NCBI GenBank assembly: GCA_037132075.1
Contig: JBAXPV010000061.1
Coordinates: 1 to 13,950 of the forward strand
From: JBAXPV01 sp037132075
GTDB taxonomy: Bacteria > Bacteroidota > Bacteroidia > Bacteroidales > CAIXZF01
Direction of reading: 5' to 3'
DNA length: 13,950 nt
The position numbers and the translations under genes were made by a program. This document shows positions 1 to 9,800 of this stretch, piece after piece (the first letter of the stretch is position 1; every line of letters starts with the position of its first letter). Under the pieces are notes generated by a model that was not told the DNA's origin, ran no database searches, and was given only the letters and a program-made list of their open reading frames with translations.

Positions 1-421
1 TACTGTATTCATACAGATCTGCAGCCCCTGAAGAACCACCTGAACCTGCTGTTATTGTGGCACTTGGGCTGTATCCGGCACAGATGCTCGTTCCGCTTGC
101 AGGTGTGGCGGCATTTAGAACAGGATTGACAGTTGCTGATCCCAAGGTCCACGTACATAGCGTATTCCAAGAAGTAGCCGAACAGGCAGTTGTGCCTCCG
201 GTTCTGCGGCCCTGCACGATAACATTTCCAGAGGCGGTGTTCGTATTAATGGCAGCTCCGCTCGTGTAGGAAGTATAACTGCTACCACCATTAAAGCTGA
301 TTTGATATTCATTTGCTGAACCAGGAGCCCCGCCTGAACCTCCGGTTCCTGTTACTGTTCCGCTGTTAAATCCGGCACAGATTGTTGTCCCGCTCGCAGG
401 GCTGGCACTGCCTAAAGTTGG
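1..421 (-). repeat. Two 99-residue Ig-like modules, second cut by the window edge
   Basis: Two copies of a module open with P-T/V-L-x-x-A-x-PASGT-x-ICAG. The Cys codons lie at 379-377 and 82-80, exactly 297 bases (99 residues) apart. The first module spans 421-125; the second begins at 124 and runs off the window. Both continue with a Gly/Ser-rich GSGG segment and then (N/Y)EY, as in the repeated surface modules of large Bacteroidota adhesins. More copies are likely to the left. Confidence 0.75.
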
Positions 422-3400
422 TGCTGTTGGTGCACTATAGGCCGCGTTGATGTCCCAGCTATAGGCTTTTGTGCAAGAACCAAGATAAGTAGTGAGATTA
501 TACTGGCCAAGGGTAAGTGTGCTGATATCCTTGGTAGTAGGAACAAATGATCCATCACCGGTTTTTGTCCAGGCATAGGTAAAAGGATCTGTCCAGACAG
601 GTGTATTGTAAAAGGTTCCGTTGTTAGCAACAGAACCCACTTTGGTAAGCGTAGTGCCGCTTCCTTCAAAGAAATTAAAGCCAGCCAATAATCCGCTAGT
701 CCCTTCGGTATAGGTGGTAAAGCCTGCTGCCAGCGACAGGATCTGGCTTGGTGTTAATGCAATATTCCAGAACCCAACTTTAATTATTTGACCGGTGAAG
801 CCACCCCCGATGGCATCATAAATGCCTGCACCGATTTTTGTTTTGTAAATTGAAGTACCATAGTTGGCAGTGGCCGTACCGCCACTACCCCGTTGAATAC
901 CATCAATATATATAAGAATATTAGTTCCATTTCCGACAGCTGCAATATGATGCCATGAATTGTCACCAGGATACAATGTCGTTGCTACGTCTAAAGACCC
1001 TCCACCCGCTGTATAACATTCTATGTTTGTACTGCTGATAAATCCAAATTCAATAGCGTCATTCTGGCCAAAAAGACTCGTCCTGGCAAAGGATGCAGTG
1101 CTTCCAATTTTGATCCAGCCTTCAAGCGTAAAGGCACTTAAATTGTTAAGGTAAGTTGCGCCTAGGGAAATGGAATCATTATCAGCAGTTACAAAGGAAA
1201 GGGCTGAGGGTAAAGTATTTACTGTGATTGCGCCATTATTGGAAGCAGGACAACTGGCATCTGTCGTCGTCGCAGTATAGTCAGGTACATTGAAAACACT
1301 GGCCGTTGCGATGGTCCTTGTTCCGCTGGCACATCCTGCAAAATAACTCGTTGTCTGGCTTATACTGGGCGTCGTAAAAGACGTCCCACTACCAAGTGAA
1401 GCGCCACCGCTTGGGGCTGCATACCAATTAATTGGCCCTGAACCTGAGGCTGTAGCTCCAAGTGCTACTGTTCCTGTTCCGCATCGGTTGCCATTCGTAA
1501 CCCCTGTAATTGTGGGGCATGAGCTTGCTTTTGCCAGTGCAAACTCAGAAAACCCGCTCAGGGCACTACGTTTCGCAGTATTACTAACAGTGGCAACGTG
1601 CGTCCCGTTTAATGTCCACGAACCTCCGCCACTGGGTCTTTTAAGTATCCTTACCTCTGCATCCCAGCTTTGACTGCTAAACCCGCTTCCTGTTAGCTCC
1701 AACGCATAATTTGTACTGGCAAGGCCATCAGCTCCGACCAGGGACCAATATCCTTCAGTAAATTGGTTGTCGATGCTTAAGGAATTCTCTGTGAGAGATA
1801 AGCCGGTATTTCCGGGGTCAGAAGCAACAAAACCCGCAGTAATTGATCCGTTGGTGAGATTTGTAAAAGTAAGTAATACATTTCGGTTTGGCGTTGATGA
1901 TGTCCCGGAACTGGAAGAATTGCCCAACGGAAATTGTTTTGCACCTGTTGCATTGAAGTATCTTTTCAAAGTTCCGATTACACTGCCTGCAGTATACGTT
2001 ATTGTTCCGGGTATGCTGGTTGATGTTCCTGATTGTAGGGTTTTTCCACTACAGTCAATAAGTCCTGAAGTCATGGTCAGCGTGCCAGATACAATGAGCG
2101 TTGTTGTACTGCCCCCTAAAATAAGTTTGTTCAGGCTTTTGGCGACTGTCAGACTGTTAAATGTCTGTGTAACTGCTGTGCCATCAATGTTCTGATCAAT
2201 CAATGTATTGTTGAAACTAACCAATCCCGTACCTGCTGTGAATGCTCCGCCATTGTTGGTCCAGTTTCCTGAAACCGTTGTTGTTGTGGAAGGTGCTGTC
2301 AGTGTTCCGCTGTTAAGGATCACATCAGCGGTGGTCAAGGCTCCGGCTGCCCCGGTATAGGTACCTCCTGAAATAGTAAGACCTCCGCTTAACGTTTGGG
2401 TTGCCGATCCAGCAGTATAGGTTCCGCCGCTAAGCGTTGTAAGTCCCGTTATGCCTGTAGTAAGTGAATTTGCATTATAGGTTCCGGCAGTGATTTCAAA
2501 ATCACCGGGAAGTGTCCACCCTGCGCTGGTTTTTTGCAGGGTCCCAACCCCGCTTTTTGTTATTTTGAATGCACCTGTTGCACTTCCTGTAAAGTAAAGA
2601 TTTGCGGTTCCGGTATTAAAAATTGGTGCACCACTGGACGTCAGGTTTCCAAATGATGCCACAGCTGTGCCGCTGGCAACATTAGTTCCTTTGTTGATGG
2701 TCAGTGTATAAGCCCCAATATCAAGATTTCCAAGTGCATGAGTGATTCCGGCACCCGATGTCGCCCTGTCCGATAGTACAATCACGTTTCCGCCCACACT
2801 TGTGTTGTAAGCATTTACAGTCCCATCCGTCATCAGGTCCAGGGTTCCGCCATTCAATGCGAGGCTCGTCCCGGTTGTGCCCAGTGCACTTACGTTACCT
2901 AAAGCCAAAGTCCCGCCATTTAAGGTGCTAAGACCGGCTGTACGTGAGGCAGCTGCTGTATTCATAGTAAGCTGACCGTTGTTTTGTTTGGTGAAATCAA
3001 AATTGCCTGTGAGAGCACCAAGCGTTAACAGCCCTCCTGTGGCAACATCAAAAACCGGGGTGCTTGCGGTAAATGTTGTAGATCCAAATGTAATACCTGC
3101 TGTACCACCACTTATGTTCGTTCCGACTGTTAAATATAGACTGTTATTCCCAATGGAAAGCGTTCCTAAGGTATGTGTAATTCCTGTTCCTGTTGTAGCC
3201 CTATCACTCGAAATCGTGACATTGCCGCCAATACTTGTATTATAGGCACTCATCGTTACGTCAGTCATGAGATCCAAAATCCCGGCATTTAAAACGAGCG
3301 TGGTTCCTGTTGTGCCGAGAGAAGTGGTGCTGCCCAAAATCATCGTTCCCGCATTCAGCGTGCTGGCCCCGGCAGAACGTGACGATGCAGAATTTAATAT

Positions 3401-6400
3401 CAGAGACCCTGCATCTTGTTTTATGAAGTCAAAATTCCCGCTGATAGCCCCTAGCGTTAGATTCGCATTGCTACCTATGTCAAAAACAGGTGTGCTTGCT
3501 GAAAGGGTAGTTGCCCCGAATGTCAGACCTGCAGTACCATTGGCGACATTGCTACCTGGGCTTAGGTTTAATGTATAATTGCCAATGGATAAAGTTCCCA
3601 GCACATGGGTAATGCCGCTACCGGAGCTTGCCCTGTCAGATGAAATTGTCACTGTCCCGCCAACAGTGGTATTATAAGCACTAATGGAGGCATCAATATT
3701 GAGGTCAAGGGTGCCACCGTTTAAAGCCAGTAATGTAGCTGTTGTCCCCAGGGCAGTCGCACTCCCTAGGGCCAGCGTACCGGCGGTTAAAGTAGCTGTG
3801 CCACTGGATCGAGAAGAGGCAGAATTTAATGTCAATTGTCCCGCATTTTGTTTTGTAAAACTTTGATTACCACTGATAACACCTAGTGTCATGTTGACGC
3901 CGCTTCCTATATCAAAAATAGGTGTACTCGCCGAAAATGCCGTATTTCCGAAGGTGATACCACCAGAACCATTGTTGACATTAGATCCCAGATTAGAAGA
4001 AAAAACAAAGTTTCCGATTGATAAAGTTCCCAATGCATGCGTAATTCCACTTCCACTTGTAGCCCTGTCGCTAGTGATAGTAACAGCACCATTGACGGTT
4101 GTATTATATGCATTGACAGAGTTGTCAATCATTAGATCCAGGATTCCGGTGGTAAGGGTTAATGTCGTTCCGGTGGTCCCCAATGCATTGCTTGCACCCA
4201 GGGACAACGTTCCTGCTGATAAGGTTGTAACGCCTGTTGATCGTGTCGATGCGGTATTCAGTGTAAGCTGACCACTACCCGATTTTGTAAATGAGAAGTT
4301 ACCTGTAATGGCTCCTAAGGTCACATTGGTTGTCACTCCGGTACTAAAGATAGGAGTGGCGGCTGATAAAGTAGTATTGCCAAATGTCAATCCTGCAGTT
4401 CCGCTGGTGACATTGGCGCCGGCAGTAAAATTCAGGGTGAAATTCCCAATACTCAGGGTACCTAAAATGTGTGTAATCCCTGCACCACTGGTCGTCCTGT
4501 CCGAAGATATCGTTGAAGCCGTTGCTGTTACTGTCACATTATAAACATTGACAGGTGAATCAGTCATCAGGTGAAGTGTCCCTCCATTCATGCTGACATT
4601 GGCACCGGCAGCTCCCAGGGCTCCTGCATCACTCAGTAACAAAGTCCCTGCCGTGATTATGGTTCCTCCTGTATAGGTATTTGGTGTTGATAATGTCTGA
4701 ATTCCAGCTCCTGTCTTTGTTAAACCAAGGGTCGCGCTTCCATTCTGAATGATCCCGCTAAAGCTTGTGTTAGTGGTCCCAGAGGTCCCAAACGTAATCG
4801 TGCCGGCAACGCTGCTGGTAATCGTTCCCGAACCCGTAATGGAGCCCATGGTTTCAGAAAATCCGGCCATGTCGAAAGTCCCGTTTACTACGAGGGCACT
4901 TGAATTTGAGATTCTGTTGGCTGCCCCAAGTTTTAGGGTTCCACCACTTATAGTAGTTGCTCCTGTATATGTATTAGCTCCCAAAAGCGTCCAGGTCCCT
5001 GCATCCGTTTTTGTGAGGGCGGCTGTCGACAAGGCAAGAATACTGCTGATGCTTCCATTGCCTGAGCCCCCTATCGTAAGTTCAAATGTCCCGCTAATAG
5101 ACCCCGCATTCGAAAGGTTAATATCCCCGGCATTGGTGATGATACTGGCAGGAGCACCAACAACGACCAATCCGGAATAGGTAACTGCTGTGAGCGACGT
5201 ATTAGTCAAGGCACCGCCATATGAGATCCCGCTGCCTTTGATGGTTAAGCCTTCTGCAGTAGCCAGGGTAAACCCATTCAAGTCAAGCGCAGCACCAGCA
5301 GTGATGGTTGTTCCACCTGCAATAACACCCAAAGGGGTATTCAAGCCGGAACCTGCACTTCCCAACTGAATTACACCTGCACTGATCGTTGTGACTCCTG
5401 AATATGAACTATTCCCCGAAAGCACAAGCGTTCCTGTTCCAACTTTGGTTAATGCAATGGTTCCCGAGGCGTTGGAGATCACTCCGGAGTAGGTCGTATT
5501 GGCATTGTCACTTCCACAGGTGACCGTAATGGTTGTACCTCCAGTCGCTTTTGTAATGTTGCCGCTTCCCCGTAAATCTCCGACAGTTAGCGTTAAAGCC
5601 GCGATATTAAGCGTTCCCGCCATTATATTAAGACTGCCGCTTATCGTGGTTATAGCACTTAAGGTAACCACAAAACCAGCGTCGTTGATGGTGACATTCG
5701 CAGGTTGATTTTGTGTGAGCCCTGTTCCTGTAGCCTGGGTTACACCGCCATTATAAATGTAATTAGCACCAGCAGAGAACGTTCTGGTCCCTGTAACCTG
5801 GATATTCCCGGATGCTGTAGTCGCTAAAATTCCGTTTGCCGATGTCACACCAAGCGTTGCCCCTGATGCTAGCGTAAAACCTCCTCCCCCTGTAACCAGT
5901 GTTGTCGCGGCAGCCATTTGAAGTGTTGATCCGCTGTTTACCGTGAAATTAATGGTATTGGTAATTGTAACCCCCGATGTGTAAGTCTGAACTCCCGATT
6001 TATTGAAAATGATGGCCCCGCTTCCGGCCCCGCTTTCATTGATTGTTCCCGCTGTTGCACCAAAGTTACCCCCGACATTCAGGCTGCCGGTCCCGGCTGC
6101 ATCACTCATCAGTAATGTCCCTCCGGAAATGGAAAAATTTCCTGTCAGGCTCAGACTTTGTGAGCTCCCCGAACAGATCCGATAGGTACCGGCCGTTTGA
6201 GAAAAATTTACCACCGATAAAGATGCTTGTGCCTGTTGTAGCTGACCTGTATTGGTGGCATTAATATCTAAATTCCCGGCAATAGAGATGGTGCCGGTAT
6301 TGGGAAAAGCCTGTACTGCGGTTTGTCCGGTACAATTCCACTTAAAGTTTCCAAAGCTTTGATTTAAACCACTCACAGCTGAGGCTACCATTCCTGTTAC

Positions 6401-6841
6401 AATACAATTTGATGCCGGATCCCAAGTGGCGGTAGGGATTGTCCCTCCGTTAATATTATGACTATAGGTTCCGCCACTGTTGATGTAGAGCGTCGTAAAC
6501 GTGATAGAGCCCGTACTTCCATTGTTGTAATTGCCATTAACAGTGATCGTTGTGGCTGTTACATTAAATGCACTTGTCGTTGTCAGGCTGCTTCCAGCGC
6601 TGATGCTGATCGAATTCAAGGTCACAGCAGTACTGACATCCAAAGTCACAGTCCACCCCCCCGTAATAAAAACATCATCGGTGCTAACCGGAACAGAAGC
6701 TCCGGATGATCCTCCCGGGCTGGTTGACCAGGTATTTGTTGAATTCCAGGGTCCTGTCGTTATTGAATAACGGTTTGCCGCTTTTGAAATATTACTCCAA
6801 AAGACAGCCAATACCATAAGGACCAAAATAGCAGTTTTCAT
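1..6841 (-). CDS. Giant secreted repeat protein / putative surface adhesin (3' end beyond window)
   Basis: The frame is open without a stop from the ATG at 6841 to base 1, giving 2280 complete codons; I checked every line for stops. Residues 1-22 form a signal peptide ending SKAA. Residues 23-706 are Thr/Ser/Gly/Asn-rich beta-structure with autotransporter-associated (PATR-like) motifs, LTK-x-G-x-(L/W) followed by Y(T/S)G-TTI-GT-LG, near 464, 607 and 707. Residues 707-1427 are five tandem 144-residue repeats. More beta-rich sequence follows, then an Ig-like module near 1774-1850, a LamG/concanavalin-like domain near 1880-2082 (WHHIAAVG and IYIDGIQRG), and two 99-residue modules with TxICAG at the edge. 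The start lies 2 bases after the usher stop, suggesting translational coupling. Family knowledge points to a cell-surface adhesin. Export by type IX secretion is possible, but its C-terminal signal would lie outside the window. Function is inferred; the reading frame and architecture are seen. Confidence 0.88.
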   Translation of the reverse strand, partial: MKTAILVLMVLAVFWSNISKAANRYSITTGPWNSTNTWSTSPGGSSGASVPVSTDDVFITGGWTVTLDVSTAVTLNSISISAGSSLTTTSAFNVTATTITVNGNYNNGSTGSITFTTLYINSGGTYSHNINGGTIPTATWDPASNCIVTGMVASAVSGLNQSFGNFKWNCTGQTAVQAFPNTGTISIAGNLDINATNTGQLQQAQASLSVVNFSQTAGTYRICSGSSQSLSLTGNFSISGGTLLMSDAAGTGSLNVGGNFGATAGTINESGAGSGAIIFNKSGVQTYTSGVTITNTINFTVNSGSTLQMAAATTLVTGGGGFTLASGATLGVTSANGILATTASGNIQVTGTRTFSAGANYIYNGGVTQATGTGLTQNQPANVTINDAGFVVTLSAITTISGSLNIMAGTLNIAALTLTVGDLRGSGNITKATGGTTITVTCGSDNANTTYSGVISNASGTIALTKVGTGTLVLSGNSSYSGVTTISAGVIQLGSAGSGLNTPLGVIAGGTTITAGAALDLNGFTLATAEGLTIKGSGISYGGALTNTSLTAVTYSGLVVVGAPASIITNAGDINLSNAGSISGTFELTIGGSGNGSISSILALSTAALTKTDAGTWTLLGANTYTGATTISGGTLKLGAANRISNSSALVVNGTFDMAGFSETMGSITGSGTITSSVAGTITFGTSGTTNTSFSGIIQNGSATLGLTKTGAGIQTLSTPNTYTGGTIITAGTLLLSDAGALGAAGANVSMNGGTLHLMTDSPVNVYNVTVTATASTISSDRTTSGAGITHILGTLSIGNFTLNFTAGANVTSGTAGLTFGNTTLSAATPIFSTGVTTNVTLGAITGNFSFTKSGSGQLTLNTASTRSTGVTTLSAGTLSLGASNALGTTGTTLTLTTGILDLMIDNSVNAYNTTVNGAVTITSDRATSGSGITHALGTLSIGNFVFSSNLGSNVNNGSGGITFGNTAFSASTPIFDIGSGVNMTLGVISGNQSFTKQNAGQLTLNSASSRSSGTATLTAGTLALGSATALGTTATLLALNGGTLDLNIDASISAYNTTVGGTVTISSDRASSGSGITHVLGTLSIGNYTLNLSPGSNVANGTAGLTFGATTLSASTPVFDIGSNANLTLGAISGNFDFIKQDAGSLILNSASSRSAGASTLNAGTMILGSTTSLGTTGTTLVLNAGILDLMTDVTMSAYNTSIGGNVTISSDRATTGTGITHTLGTLSIGNNSLYLTVGTNISGGTAGITFGSTTFTASTPVFDVATGGLLTLGALTGNFDFTKQNNGQLTMNTAAASRTAGLSTLNGGTLALGNVSALGTTGTSLALNGGTLDLMTDGTVNAYNTSVGGNVIVLSDRATSGAGITHALGNLDIGAYTLTINKGTNVASGTAVASFGNLTSSGAPIFNTGTANLYFTGSATGAFKITKSGVGTLQKTSAGWTLPGDFEITAGTYNANSLTTGITGLTTLSGGTYTAGSATQTLSGGLTISGGTYTGAAGALTTADVILNSGTLTAPSTTTTVSGNWTNNGGAFTAGTGLVSFNNTLIDQNIDGTAVTQTFNSLTVAKSLNKLILGGSTTTLIVSGTLTMTSGLIDCSGKTLQSGTSTSIPGTITYTAGSVIGTLKRYFNATGAKQFPLGNSSSSGTSSTPNRNVLLTFTNLTNGSITAGFVASDPGNTGLSLTENSLSIDNQFTEGYWSLVGADGLASTNYALELTGSGFSSQSWDAEVRILKRPSGGGSWTLNGTHVATVSNTAKRSALSGFSEFALAKASSCPTITGVTNGNRCGTGTVALGATASGSGPINWYAAPSGGASLGSGTSFTTPSISQTTSYFAGCASGTRTIATASVFNVPDYTATTTDASCPASNNGAITVNTLPSALSFVTADNDSISLGATYLNNLSAFTLEGWIKIGSTASFARTSLFGQNDAIEFGFISSTNIECYTAGGGSLDVATTLYPGDNSWHHIAAVGNGTNILIYIDGIQRGSGGTATANYGTSIYKTKIGAGIYDAIGGGFTGQIIKVGFWNIALTPSQILSLAAGFTTYTEGTSGLLAGFNFFEGSGTTLTKVGSVANNGTFYNTPVWTDPFTYAWTKTGDGSFVPTTKDISTLTLGQYNLTTYLGSCTKAYSWDINAAYSAPTAPTLGSASPASGTTICAGFNSGTVTGTGGSGGAPGSANEYQISFNGGSSYTSYTSGAAINTNTASGNVIVQGRRTGGTTACSATSWNTLCTWTLGSATVNPVLNAATPASGTSICAGYSPSATITAGSGGSSGAADLYEYS
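2561..4723 (-). repeat. Five tandem 144-residue in-frame repeats of the giant protein
   Basis: The conserved Asp of an SDRA/SDRT motif recurs at residues 781, 925, 1069, 1213 and 1358, giving periods of 144, 144, 144 and 145 residues (432, 432, 432, 435 bases). Units are 707-850, 851-994, 995-1138, 1139-1282 and 1283-1427. Each contains TK-x-(G/N)-x-G-x-LT, a TLxAGTLxLG strand, LDL(M/N)xD, (N/A)xYNTxV, SDRAxSGxGITHxLGxLxIG and GxxFGxxxxSAxxPIF. The first unit diverges most in its first half, where it still resembles the PATR motif. The single extra residue is an Ala in an AAAS run in the last unit. This regular beta-rich pattern suggests a stacked beta-helix or rod. Confidence 0.9.
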
Positions 6842-6843
6842 TT

Positions 6844-9800
6844 CTAATAATTTCTAACGCCCCTTACTGATTCAATTCCTTTATCCAGCAATTCTTGCTG
6901 GCATTTTGCCGACTCCGATGCCTTTTGGAAATACCCGAGCCGGACTCTGTAAACCCCACTGTCTAATACCACGCCAATAGGGTAAGAGAGCTGTGTCGCA
7001 ATGATCTTGCCTACCTGCACTTCTGCGTATCCGGGTTTATTATAAGCCCCGCTTTGTACAAAATATCTTCCAGATGATGGATTTACTTTTCCCGAATACA
7101 CCGAATCCATTTTCTTTGGACTCAAATGGACACTATCTTTGATCATAGTCGCTGCTACGTTAAGCCCGGCTGCTCCGATTTCATTTTTGCCCTTGACTGC
7201 TGCTTCATTTTCTTTTGCTGTAGCAGCTGGCTTTACATCAACAGCCTTCAACTCTTTTGTTTGTACAAGCGATTCTTGTTTTATTCCCACCAAGGATTCT
7301 ATCCCTTGTGCAAGCAATAATTCCTGGCATTTTGTCGATTCTTTGGAAGTGTGAAAATACCCAAATCGAATCTTATAACTTTCATTCTCATAAATCACTC
7401 CCATAGGGTAGGGGACCAGGTTCGCCATCCCCTTAGCCATTTTTTGCGCAAACAATGCTTTGTTATACACGCCAGCCTGAACATAATATTTGCCTGCCTC
7501 TGGCTTCACGTTCCCCCAATTTACCGAATCAGCCATCTTCCGACTCAAACGTAAGCTGTCTTTTTTAAGGGTATCAGTTATCGTCCCGACCGTTTTTTGT
7601 TCATCAGGTTTTGTCTGTCCTTCAAAAACACTTTCTTGCAGGTTTTCTTTCTTGCTTTCTTTTGGCGTTTCTTTAGGAGTCTCTATAGGTTTTTGTCCTT
7701 CTGCTTTTTCCTCTACCGCTTTTGTTTTATTGCCAGGGATGCTGTCTTTTATCTCATTAATTTTCGGCCCAGCAGGCTCTTTTTTACCTTTGATTAAAAG
7801 TGTATCTATAGGTTTAATAAGCGCGGAATCAGCACCTGATTTGTTTATTAATCCAGTATCAGGAATCTCTGTCTTTTTTAAAATGAAATTCATTTTATCA
7901 AAGACATCTCCTTCTTCCAATACTTTCATAGTAAAAGAGATCTGAGCAGGTTCTGCAATCATGCCCAAACGCTCCAACTGAATCGGGTCAACTTTAGCAT
8001 AATAACTTCCTGGGTCAAAGCCCAGGTAGTTAATATATCCATCGGATTCACTAAGTGCCTTGGCAATTTCTTTCCCGCTTAGGTTATAAAATTTTACAGT
8101 GATCCTGCCTTGCCCTTTTACCCTGTTTGAATCATTTAAGCTGATCTTGCCAATTACCTCCCCCATCGGATAAACAGGGATCTCAATTTTTTTAAATTGG
8201 TTGGGATCCAGTAAAACTTTATAGGATTTTTGCTTTAAACGCCAGGAAAGATTGTCAAAACTCTTATCATTGACTTCCAATGAATAATAAACATAGGGTT
8301 CCAATCCGCTAATCCGAACCAGCGAATCCTTATCATTATACAACACCTTACCCCCGTTTGCATTGACATCCAGGCCATAAGCATAGTGCTCTCCTTTGTC
8401 AAATTTTCCATTGTGATTCACATCTACAAATGGGATCAGGGTGATCCCTGAACGGCCAACATTGCTGAGTTCGCTGGGCAGGATCATTCCCAGTCCGCTG
8501 CCCATAGCGAGGCTGCCCCTGCTGCTTAAGGAAGTTGATACATCCTGGGAGCCAATATGACTGGTTGAGGTGTTTTGTGAAAATGGCAAATCCCAGCTTA
8601 AAGTCATGTTCAGACTGCGATACCCTGATTGCGGACTGAACTCATAGGAGAGTGAAAAATACCCTTTAAGTTTAAAGCGTTTTTCTACTTCAGTTTTGCT
8701 GTTGATAAATTGACCATTGTTAACGCTAAACTGAGACGTCTGGCGAAATGTTAAACCTTTCTTTAAATGCCAGGCAAGTGCAATATTCCCATTCGCATAG
8801 GGGGTTTGGGCGTTTATCCAATTGGCAAAAGTGGCAATGTTGGCATCAAAGTTTTTATAAAAAAGTGACAACTGAAGTGATGCCGAATTGAATTGAAAAT
8901 CAGAATACACGTTTTGTTTAAAACCAAATTTAGCATAACCCTGTATTATCTTAAGTGGTATTGGGATCGATAAGTCAGCTTTCTTTTCTTCTTTATAATT
9001 GAAAATAATTGCTTTTTGTCCAGGCACATAAGTAGTATATTCAAGCAGGAGATTGGAGTTCATCAAAAAGCTATAATTGATCCCAAGCTTATTACGTACC
9101 CCATAATCATATTCTGCATTTAAGGTCAAGTCTTTATAGGGTAAAAACGAGGCACTGGCAAAAGGAATTGGGCTTGCATTTGCATAGGTCGACAAATATT
9201 CAAGTCCTCCGCCTAAGCTTAATGTTCTGCTGGCACCCAGGTTTGCTTCGGCCCGCCCATATTTGCCGCCACCAATATTTTTTTGCAGACTATCTTGTAA
9301 AATTCCACCACTCAGTCGATACTCAAATACACCTTTTGGTAATAAAATATTGGGCATGACCAGAGTTCGTTCTTTGCTTCTTTCCTCGCCCCTGGGGCCA
9401 TAAAATCTCAGATTTACCTGTGAGGTCCCATAAACTAAGGGAATCCTGAATAAGAAAAAACCCGAGGCATCGGCCCGGGTGAAATTGATCAGTTGGTTGT
9501 TGATATACAATTCAACCAGCCAGTTTGGTTGTGTATAATCCTGGATCGTATAAACCCCGGCACTCCGTCTGATCGTAGTCGGGGCATTCGTTACAACAAA
9601 TCCAACGACCGGTGAAAACAAAGATGAAATGGTTTGTGTGCTTATTTTCCCAACTTGTATTTGTTTAAAAACCCTATTTTCATTGTTAACCAGGCGCCAC
9701 AGATATTGTTGTTGCCGTTCGTTAAAATATGATATGGTGGAAAAATTTAAATTAAATATGGCTTCCCCGCCCAAAATCTCAGCGCCTAAACCCAGGCCAA

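Noticed and set aside
2561..4723. Possible CRISPR or satellite array
   Set aside because: The 432-base period is a multiple of three, the copies are coding and diverged at the nucleotide level, and there are no short identical repeats with unique spacers.
1488..5708. Several plus-strand open frames of 60-143 codons (for example 1767-2195 and 4749-5180)
   Set aside because: They are antisense to the continuous minus-strand frame of the giant repeat protein, share its repeat period, are Val/Pro/Leu-rich as expected from the complement of Thr/Gly/Asn codons, and have no signal or domain.
1..6841. Classical type V autotransporter, suggested by PATR-like motifs
   Set aside because: No C-terminal barrel is in the window, and such motifs are common in Bacteroidota surface proteins exported in other ways. 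It cannot be excluded until the 3' end is seen.
7490..7945. Plus-strand 151-codon open frame
   Set aside because: It lies antisense to the linker of the usher-like protein; its Phe/Ser content is the complement of Lys/Glu-rich codons.
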